NCBI GenBank assembly: GCA_934096755.1
Contig: CAKOMU010000037.1
Coordinates: 1 to 9,428, forward strand
DNA: 9,428 bases
DNA from: an uncultured Bacilli bacterium
Lineage (GTDB): Bacteria; Bacillota_I; Bacilli_A; RF39; UBA660
Direction of reading: 5' to 3'
Both the position numbers and the translations under genes were made by a program. The notes beneath the pieces were generated by a model. The model was given only the letters and a program-made list of their open reading frames with translations. It ran no database searches and was not told where the DNA came from. Shown piece by piece: positions 1 to 4,863 of the stretch (position 1 is the stretch's first letter; each line of letters begins with the position of its first letter).

Positions 1-803
1 GTACAACACAAGGGACTGGACAAGTGGTAAATGAAAAAGGCTATAGATATGAAGGAAAGAATCCAAATAATTATGTGTGGTTTAATAATGAATTATGGAG
101 AATAATTGGAGTATTTGATTCTGCTTCTCATGGTGTATCTGGTAAAAACTTAGTTAAAATTATAAGGGTTGATACTTTGGATGGACTTGCTTGGGATAAA
201 TTAAATACAAATGATTGGACTAAGGCTAGTTTAAATAAACTGCTTAATGGAGCATATTATAATGCGCAAGATGGAACTAGTTCAGGATATTGTTATATTT
301 ATTCATATGTAACAACTAACTGTGATTATACACAAAAAGGAATACAGGATGGATATCGAAGTATGATAGCTAATGTAACTTGGTATCTTGGAGGATATTC
401 TAATAATTTTGTTACAGCAGAAGCGTTTTATGGATATGAAAGAGGAACAAAGGTGTATAGTGGAAGACCAACAAGTACAACTGGATATATAGGATTGATG
501 TATCCAAGTGATTATGGATATAGTGTATTATCTAGTAGTTGTGCTAGAACAACTAATATAGATTCTTATAATACTGTTTCTTGTGGAGGTCAAAGTTGGC
601 TATATGGAAAAGGAGATGAATGGACATTATCGCCTTACTCGTCTGACAGCAGCGACGTGTTCTTTGTGAGCTATTTTGGTTATGTGGGCGACAACAGCGC
701 GTACTTCGGCTATGGGCATCGTCCAGTCTTGTATCTCGATTCTTCTGTGTATAAAATTGATGGCGATGGAAGTATAGGAAATCCTTATATCATTGGGATG
801 TAA
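1..803 (+). CDS. DGR target protein, copy 1 (5' end outside window)
   Basis: This is the C-terminal part of a probably surface-displayed protein. It reads in frame from base 3 and is already inside the gene at base 1, because its first residues (TTQGTGQVVNEKG) match an internal stretch of the second copy at 2849-3657. The GTG at 24 is therefore not the real start. The conserved body (YRYEGKNPNNYVWFNNELWRIIGVF, split here as YRYEGKNPNN and YVWFNNELWRIIGVF) and the end (RPVLYLDSSVYKIDGDGS, then GNPYIIG) resemble the DUF6273-like proteins with a C-type-lectin-type fold that are common in gut Firmicutes; that family call is from memory. The last third holds variable region VR1 (630-719), whose codons are GC-rich in an AT-rich gene. 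It is followed by a hairpin (811-851). Inferred role: a ligand-binding surface protein diversified by the neighbouring retroelement. Differences from copy 2 outside VR1 cluster in short stretches. Confidence 0.85.
   Translation, partial: TTQGTGQVVNEKGYRYEGKNPNNYVWFNNELWRIIGVFDSASHGVSGKNLVKIIRVDTLDGLAWDKLNTNDWTKASLNKLLNGAYYNAQDGTSSGYCYIYSYVTTNCDYTQKGIQDGYRSMIANVTWYLGGYSNNFVTAEAFYGYERGTKVYSGRPTSTTGYIGLMYPSDYGYSVLSSSCARTTNIDSYNTVSCGGQSWLYGKGDEWTLSPYSSDSSDVFFVSYFGYVGDNSAYFGYGHRPVLYLDSSVYKIDGDGSIGNPYIIGM
630..719 (+). repeat. DGR variable region VR1
   Basis: This stretch aligns without gaps to the template repeat at 2089-2178. Over the 28 codons from 636 to 719 I count 25 differences, and 18 of them fall on the 32 adenines of the template. 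Asn codons in the template become Tyr, Ser, Asp, Phe and Gly here, while the non-adenine codons GTG, TTC, GGT, GCG and GGG are kept. Of the seven non-adenine differences, five are T/C changes at third codon positions and two lie in one codon (TCC to GAC). The conserved stretch from GGGCAT (714-719) onward, shared with copy 2, is the likely initiation-of-mutagenic-homing side. Confidence 0.82.
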
Positions 804-810
804 TATAAAA

Positions 811-851
811 GTCAACCTAGGTGGCGGACAATCGCCGCCTCCTACTTTGAC
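811..851 (+). repeat. GC-rich hairpin downstream of VR1 gene
   Basis: This is an imperfect inverted repeat starting 8 bases after the stop codon. GTCAA (811-815) pairs with TTGAC (847-851), AGG (819-821) with CCT (841-843), and GGCGG (823-827) with CCGCC (835-839), around a 7-base loop. No T tract follows, so it does not look like an intrinsic terminator. DGR targets often carry a hairpin or cruciform downstream of the VR that aids retrohoming, and this is the natural candidate. Its sequence is the near-perfect reverse complement of the hairpin after the second target gene (3661-3710). Confidence 0.75.
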
Positions 852-867
852 CAATTTGAGGAGGTAA

Positions 868-903
868 ATGTGTAATATTTGTAAATTACTTCATCTTTCA
901 TAA
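868..903 (+). other. Eleven-codon ORF behind a perfect Shine-Dalgarno
   Basis: GAGGAGGT at 858-865 is the strongest ribosome binding site in the DGR part of the window. The ATG it best fits (868) opens only an 11-codon frame (MCNICKLLHLS) ending in TAA at 901-903. This could be a leader peptide for the accessory/RT genes, or the remains of a start whose gene has been shifted out of frame. The small size allows no functional claim. Confidence 0.2.
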
Positions 904-916
904 ATAAGAGAAATTG

Positions 917-1282
917 ATGATGGTGAATAATGTGGGAAAAAAGTATTTGATTTTGTATCAAAATTCTAAAAAGTTCTATAATGCTTATAAGGATGATGCG
1001 TATATATTAGACTATTTGTTTGGATATAAAGTTCTAGATAAAAGAAAAAGTGGGTTTTCTGATTCTGCAATAACTAAAGATAAATATGTTAGAAGAAAAG
1101 AAAATATCGTATCAAATAATATATGATGATAAAGATCCTTATGTAAAAAACTATCGTAATTTAAATTGTTACGAAGAGTATATGAAAAAATTGATATAAA
1201 ATAAAGAATGGAAGTTCTTGAAAATAAAATCAAAATGTTAGGTAGTGAAGAATTAGAAAAAATAATTGAGGCTATAGAATAA
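917..1282 (+). pseudogene. MutS-like (MSL-type) DGR accessory gene, frameshifted
   Basis: Three pieces in two frames rebuild one protein. The first (from ATG 917 or 920) reads NVGKKYLILYQNSKKFYNAYKD, broken here into NVGKKYLILYQ and NSKKFYNAYKD, then DAYILDYLFGYKVL and GFSDSAITK. Near 1081 a frameshift moves the sense to the frame INMLEEKKISYQIIYDDKDP up to TAA 1197-1199. Between 1199 and 1208 it returns to the first frame for MEVLENKIKMLGSEELEKI and the stop at 1280-1282. The order FYxAYxDDAxIL...GYK...KSGFxxSAxxK...LEEKxISYQII resembles the MutS mismatch-binding domain I. Small MutS-like proteins are among the accessory genes reported beside DGR reverse transcriptases. The stop overlaps the next ATG (TAATG, 1280-1284), so it was translationally coupled to the RT. 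Two frameshifts make it nonfunctional as read, unless they are sequencing errors. Confidence 0.65.
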
Positions 1283-2077
1283 TGTTTAGAATAAATAATA
1301 ATGATTTTAAAATATTATCTAAGTATAAAGAATTTTTATTAGAACTAGTTATGCATTGAAAATATTTAAAGAAAAGATAGAAAAGTTCAAAAAATATGAC
1401 AACCTTTATTCAAAATTGGATATCAGTAAATACTTTTATAGTATTAATCATGAAGTTTTAAAATCATTATTAGTAGATGATTTAAATGAAGAATAATACG
1501 ATTTAGTTTCTAAAAGTATTGATAGTACAAATAAAGATTATGTTAATAGAAAAATTAGTTATTGGAGAGTAAAATAAATGAAAAATTACTGAAGTATGAA
1601 TTTGGATGTGGTTTACCTATTGGTAATTTAACATCACAATTCTTGGTTATATTTTATTTAAACAGATTGCAACATTATATTACTCATATTATTCATATAA
1701 CATTTATAAACTATATGGATGATTATATATTTATTCACGAATCAAAAACTTATTTAAATAGATTTTTAAAGAAAACAGAGCAAGTATTAAATGAAGAATA
1801 TAAACTAAAAATAAATAAAAAGAAGACATTTATTTCTAGTAGTAAAGGAGGTATTACATTTTTAGGATATTTATTTAAAGTTAAAAATAAAAAAACTATA
1901 ATAAAAATAACAAATGTTGGTAAAAGAAATATAAGAAAAGGAATAAAAAGAACAAAGTATTTATATAACAATGGATATATTAATTTTTCGAGTTATTAGA
2001 GTTCTATTATGAGTATAAAACATTCTCATAGTTTACTAAGTGAATATAAAATAAATGAAATAATTAATAACTGGTAA
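1282..2077 (+). pseudogene. DGR-type reverse transcriptase, disrupted
   Basis: The enzyme would copy TR RNA into adenine-mutagenised cDNA. Fragments lie in three frames. From ATG 1282 there are about 25 residues ending at TGA. A second piece reads TSYALKIFKEKIEKF then LYSKLDISKYFYSINHEVLK (palm motifs 1-2), with an in-frame TAA at 1494-1496 and continuing sense to about 1560. A third frame runs from about 1562 to 1999 with GLPIGN (1610-1627), the DGR signature GNLTSQ ending at 1639, the catalytic YMDD (1712-1723) and LGYLFKVKNKKT. After TAG 1997-1999 the same frame still reads sensibly (SSIMSIKHSHSLLSEYKINE) to TAA 2075-2077. Roughly 100 residues expected between the N-terminal piece and TSYALK seem to be missing, judged from the usual RT layout. 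The stops are TAA and TAG, so reading TGA as Trp would not rescue it. The gene is followed after 11 bases by the TR. Confidence 0.85.
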
Positions 2078-2088
2078 TTTATAAATAA

Positions 2089-2178
2089 TCGCCTAATTCG
2101 TCTTCCAGCAACAACGTGTTCAATGTGAACTATAACGGTAACGTGAACAACAACAACGCGAACAATAGTAATGGGCAT
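2089..2178 (+). repeat. DGR template repeat (TR)
   Basis: This non-coding copy of the VR is rich in AAC/AAT codons. Read in the VR frame it gives SPNSSSSNNVFNVNYN and GNVNNNNANNSNGH, with a TAA immediately before TCGCCT and a TGA soon after, so it is not an open gene. Fourteen of its 28 codons after TCGCCT are Asn, the expected layout for adenine-directed diversification. It lies 11 bases after the RT reading frame on the same strand. Homology to the VRs stops after GGGCAT (2173-2178): the conserved CGTCCAGTCTTG that follows in both VRs is missing here. Its locally high GC at non-adenine positions stands out from the surroundings. Confidence 0.85.
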
Positions 2179-2283
2179 TTTAGAGCTTCATATGTTTGAT
2201 GTTGTATTCCTAAGGGAATATTAAAATAAGCATAAGAAACATAAATTATCCTAAGATTTATCTTAAATAAAAAATAAATAAAA

Positions 2284-2478
2284 TTGTTAAAAGAGTTGTA
2301 TCCAGATTCTTTAATATATGTGTTAAAGAAAGGACGATATCATTTAGATGAAATTGATAGAAATATTGTTGAAATATTTGCTAATGAATTAAATAATACC
2401 AATTATGTTATTTTAAATAATTTAGATATAATAGATAGGAAAGAATATCTAAATAATAATTATAATAATTTATTTTAA
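2284..2478 (+). CDS. Short unrecognised ORF between TR and second target gene
   Basis: The frame is open from 2278. A TTG at 2284 is the first possible start and gives 64 residues, including LKELYPDSLIYVLKKGRYHL, HLDEIDRNIVEIFANELNN and ending NNNYNNLF. There is no recognisable ribosome binding site and no ATG, so this may be the 3' remnant of a longer gene that has lost its front. I do not recognise the family. The residue pattern looks like a real globular protein rather than random translation. The preceding 2179-2277 shows no gene, only a small palindrome (TAAGAT...ATCTTA near 2253-2265), and would be the 3' flank of the TR transcript. Confidence 0.35.
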   Translation: MLKELYPDSLIYVLKKGRYHLDEIDRNIVEIFANELNNTNYVILNNLDIIDRKEYLNNNYNNLF

Positions 2479-2520
2479 AAACTAAAATAATAAATGTTAA
2501 TAAAATGTATGTTAATAATT

Positions 2521-3657
2521 ATGAAAAAAAGAATTAGAATAGTAAGTATAGCAATTGTGTTTATGTTAATAGTTATAACTTTTATTGTTATTGATAATAA
2601 AGATAATAAAAAGACATTTAAACAAGATGGAGTTACTTATGCATTAACACTTGATGGGAAGAGTACAAATAGTTTTCCTAGTAAAGGATTATATAAAGCA
2701 AGTGTAACTTGTGAAAATGCAAAAGGAAAATGGTTATATGATGAATGGAAATTAGCAATTGAAAATATAACAGGAAATGTATCATGTGATATAGACTTTA
2801 CTACTATAAGTAAAACATATTTAAATAGTTATGTTACTTCGCTGGCTGGTACAACACAAGGAACTGGACAAGTAGTAAATGAAAAAGGTTATAGATATGA
2901 AGGAAAAAATCCCAATAATTATGTGTGGTTTAATAATGAATTGTGGAGAATAATTGGAGTATTTGATTCTGCTTCTCATGGTGTAAGTGGTAAAAACTTA
3001 GTTAAAATTATAAGAGCTGATACTTTGGATGGACTTGCTTGGGATAGAAATGATGTGAATGATTGGACCAAGGCTAGTTTAAATAAACTTCTTAATGGAG
3101 CATATTATAATGCGCAAGATGGAACTAGTTCAGGGTATTGTTATGGTTACTCGACTAGTATGACTATGAATTGTGATTATACCCAAAAAGGCATACAGGA
3201 TGGATATCGAAGTATGATAGCTAATGTAACTTGGTATTTGGGAGGATTATCTGGTGGAGGTGCTACCGCAGAAGCTTTTTATGGATATGAAAGAGGAACA
3301 CTGGTGTATGGTGGAATACCAACGAGTACAACTAGATATATAGGATTAATGTATCCTAGTGATTATGGATATAGTGTATTATCTAGTAGTTGCGCTAGAA
3401 CTACTAATTTAAGTTCTTATGATACTGCTTCTTGTGGAGGTCAAAGTTGGCTTGTGGGTAAAGGATTTGAATGGACATTATCGCCTCATTCGTCTAGTAG
3501 CGACTACGTGTTCTTTGTGTACTTTTATGGTGCTGTGTTCCACAACAGCAGTGCGTACTACGGCTATGGGCATCGTCCAGTCTTGTATCTCGATTCTTCT
3601 GTGTATAAAATTGATGGCGATGGAAGTATGGGAAATCCATATATTATTGGGATGTAA
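2521..3657 (+). CDS. DGR target protein, copy 2 (full length)
   Basis: This is a 378-residue protein anchored at the N terminus. MKKRIRIV is followed by one hydrophobic segment (about residues 7-24), so the rest is predicted outside the cell. Residues 33-95 form a first module with YALTLDGKS, VTCENAKGKW and VSCDIDF. From about 113 the conserved body (YRYEGKNPNN, VWFNNELWRIIGVF) leads to VR2 at residues 323-351, then RPVLYLDSSVYKIDGDGS and GNPYIIG. Six cysteines lie in three nearby pairs (64/89, 207/218, 291/305), which fits disulfides in an exported protein. ATG 2521 is preferred because it gives a standard charged-then-hydrophobic start; ATG 2494 would add nine residues, and neither has a clear ribosome binding site. 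The body resembles DUF6273-like, C-type-lectin-type target proteins. It is intact, unlike the RT beside it, so it may still be used as a fixed surface binder. Confidence 0.85.
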   Translation: MKKRIRIVSIAIVFMLIVITFIVIDNKDNKKTFKQDGVTYALTLDGKSTNSFPSKGLYKASVTCENAKGKWLYDEWKLAIENITGNVSCDIDFTTISKTYLNSYVTSLAGTTQGTGQVVNEKGYRYEGKNPNNYVWFNNELWRIIGVFDSASHGVSGKNLVKIIRADTLDGLAWDRNDVNDWTKASLNKLLNGAYYNAQDGTSSGYCYGYSTSMTMNCDYTQKGIQDGYRSMIANVTWYLGGLSGGGATAEAFYGYERGTLVYGGIPTSTTRYIGLMYPSDYGYSVLSSSCARTTNLSSYDTASCGGQSWLVGKGFEWTLSPHSSSSDYVFFVYFYGAVFHNSSAYYGYGHRPVLYLDSSVYKIDGDGSMGNPYIIGM

Positions 3658-3664
3658 TATAAAA
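2849..3664 (+). repeat. Paralogous duplication of 1-810
   Basis: Bases 1-810 recur here at about 2848 bases distance. They are highly similar apart from short divergent patches, one extra codon near 3160-3175 (YGYSTSMTMNCDY against YIYSYVTTNCDY) and one extra codon in the VR. The pair flanks the accessory/RT/TR block as a long direct repeat, so recombination between the copies could delete the block or swap variants. Confidence 0.85.
3481..3573 (+). repeat. DGR variable region VR2
   Basis: This aligns to the TR with one extra codon (AGC or AGT near 3550). Counting from 3487 to 3573 there are 18 differences on TR adenines and about 8 elsewhere. At residue level it reads SPHSSSSDYVFFVYFYG then AVFHNSSAYYGYGH, against SPYSSDSSDVFFVSYFG and YVGDNSAYFGYGH in VR1. 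The framework residues between diversified positions are the same in both. GGGCATCGTCCAGTCTTG follows, shared with VR1 and absent from the TR. Confidence 0.82.
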
Positions 3665-3713
3665 GTCTAAGTAGGAGACGGCGATTGGCCGCCACCTAGG
3701 TTGGACTTTTTTT
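3661..3713 (+). terminator. Hairpin with T tract after target copy 2
   Basis: AAAAGTC (3661-3667) pairs with GACTTTT (3704-3710), TAGG (3672-3675) with CCTA (3695-3698), and GGCG (3680-3683) with CGCC (3690-3693). A run of T follows directly, so it can act as an intrinsic terminator. The position, 3 bases after the stop codon, and the sequence match the hairpin after copy 1, but in the opposite orientation. It may have two jobs: ending transcription and marking the target for retrohoming. Confidence 0.7.
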
Positions 3714-3716
3714 CAT

Positions 3717-3746
3717 GTGACAAAATACTTCCTGGCATGATATAAT
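3717..3746 (+). promoter_or_regulatory. Sigma-A-type promoter for the 3766 gene
   Basis: GTGACA (3717-3722) is close to a -35 box and TATAAT (3741-3746) is a consensus -10, with an 18-base spacer. It lies just after the terminator of the DGR target gene and 19 bases before the ATG of the next gene, so it starts a new transcription unit that probably runs through the two-component genes. Confidence 0.7.
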
Positions 3747-3765
3747 CTTGGTAAGGGGAAATATT

Positions 3766-4161
3766 ATGGAATGTTTGGTTAAGGAAGAAGAAAATTTTGT
3801 TTATATCAATATGAGTTTGGCTGAAGCAAGAGAACTTAGATATTATTTAGAAAACTTAGATATATTTAATGGTAAGCAAATTGTTTATTTAAAATTAATG
3901 AAGAATGACAATGTAGTGAAAGCACAGGGAATGGTTTATACCCATGAAGTTGATAATATGTTATTTCAAAGTGTTATAGTTAAGAAAAGTAAGAGCCTAG
4001 AAATACTTACAATAGTGGAAAAAATATTAGAACATAAAGATTTTTATAGTGTTGATAATGTTCATTTGAATGAAAAAAGTGTTAAAATATATGGTCATGT
4101 GGAAAATGCTCCTGATACTATTAAAATAGTTCGATCTTTAAAAAGAGATAATATCATGTAG
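3766..4161 (+). CDS. Hypothetical protein, first gene of the two-component cluster
   Basis: The product is 131 residues with no signal peptide or membrane segment, mixed charge, and stretches such as MSLAEARELRYYLENLDI and VNDNVVKAQG-like strands (actual text KNDNVVKAQGMVYTHEV). I do not recognise the family. ATG 3766 is chosen because AAGGGGA (3753-3759) sits at proper spacing before it; an upstream TTG at 3748 overlaps the promoter and is unlikely. It ends in TAG 40 bases before the response regulator, in the same direction and with no terminator between, so it is probably co-transcribed with it. A cytoplasmic role tied to the signalling pair is possible but only inferred from position. Confidence 0.75.
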   Translation: MECLVKEEENFVYINMSLAEARELRYYLENLDIFNGKQIVYLKLMKNDNVVKAQGMVYTHEVDNMLFQSVIVKKSKSLEILTIVEKILEHKDFYSVDNVHLNEKSVKIYGHVENAPDTIKIVRSLKRDNIM

Positions 4162-4200
4162 TTTTCACAAAAAGTTTATATACTGGGAGTGGTGAAGTTT

Positions 4201-4863
4201 ATGAAAGTTTTAGTTGTAGATGATGAGAAATTAATAAGAGATGTAATTAAAGAGTATTTACTCTTAGATAAAATGGAAGTAGTAGAAGCAAGTGATGGGG
4301 AAGAAGCACTAGAATGTGTGAAAAAAGATAATTTTGATATTATAATTATGGATATCATGATGCCTAAAATGGATGGTTATACTGCTTGTCGTGAAATCAA
4401 AAAGATTAAAGATGTACCATTTATTATGTTATCTGCTCGTGGAGAAGAGTACGATAAACTGATTGGCTTTGATTTAGGAATTGATGATTATGTTACTAAG
4501 CCGTTTAGTCCTAAAGAACTGATGGCTCGTATTAAGGTTGTTACTAAGAGAAAAGAAAATGATAATAATGTTTATGTCCTTAAAGGAATTAAACTTGATG
4601 ATGTAGCACACGATGTGTATATTGATGATAAAAAAATTTATTTAACACCAAAAGAATATGATTTATTAAAATACTTTATCGATAATAAGAATATTGCTTT
4701 GTCTAGAGAAAATTTATTAAGTAATATTTGGGGATATGATTTTTATGGTGATGATAGAACGATTGACACTCATGTTAAAACTTTAAGAAAACATTTAGGA
4801 AAGTATAAAGATATGATTATTACAGTTAGGAGTATGGGATATAAATTCCAATATGATGAATAA
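4201..4863 (+). CDS. OmpR/PhoB-family response regulator
   Basis: This 220-residue DNA-binding regulator is activated by phosphorylation from the kinase encoded next to it. The receiver domain spans about residues 1-115: acidic pocket D7/D8 (VLVVDDEK), phosphoacceptor D51 (IIIMDIMMPKMDGY), S78 (MLSARG) and K100 (YVTKPFSPKEL). The winged-helix effector domain spans about 128-218, with LTPKEYDLLKYF, the recognition region RTIDTHVKTLRKHLG and VRSMGYKF. The length is normal for the family. ATG 4201 is chosen over GTG 4189 because it opens directly on the canonical MKVLVVDDE and has GGTGA a few bases upstream. The end overlaps the kinase start (ATGATGAATAA), showing translational coupling. Which OmpR subgroup it belongs to (PhoB, WalR or other) cannot be settled from sequence alone. 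Confidence 0.93.
   Translation: MKVLVVDDEKLIRDVIKEYLLLDKMEVVEASDGEEALECVKKDNFDIIIMDIMMPKMDGYTACREIKKIKDVPFIMLSARGEEYDKLIGFDLGIDDYVTKPFSPKELMARIKVVTKRKENDNNVYVLKGIKLDDVAHDVYIDDKKIYLTPKEYDLLKYFIDNKNIALSRENLLSNIWGYDFYGDDRTIDTHVKTLRKHLGKYKDMIITVRSMGYKFQYDE

Noticed and set aside
627..854. Minus-strand open frame of 75 codons across VR1 and the hairpin
   Set aside because: It is the antisense of the GC-rich VR and hairpin; low-stop composition explains it, and it has no ribosome binding site or protein-like motifs.
1282..2077. Possibility that the RT is intact but read with a different genetic code
   Set aside because: The interrupting codons are TAA and TAG and there are frameshifts, so reading TGA as Trp cannot restore it; other genes here use TGG for Trp and TAA/TAG as stops.
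2095..2178. AAC/AAT-rich stretch as a simple microsatellite or low-complexity repeat
   Set aside because: It aligns codon by codon over 28 codons to the VRs of both target genes, so it is a template repeat and not a random tandem repeat.
1..3664. CRISPR array or insertion sequence to explain the repeats
   Set aside because: There are only two long copies plus the TR, with no regular short repeats and spacers, no transposase and no terminal inverted repeats with target duplications that I can see.
3419..3670. Plus-strand open frame of 83 codons overlapping the end of target copy 2
   Set aside because: It is out of frame with the clearly conserved target protein and runs across its VR; it is a shadow frame.
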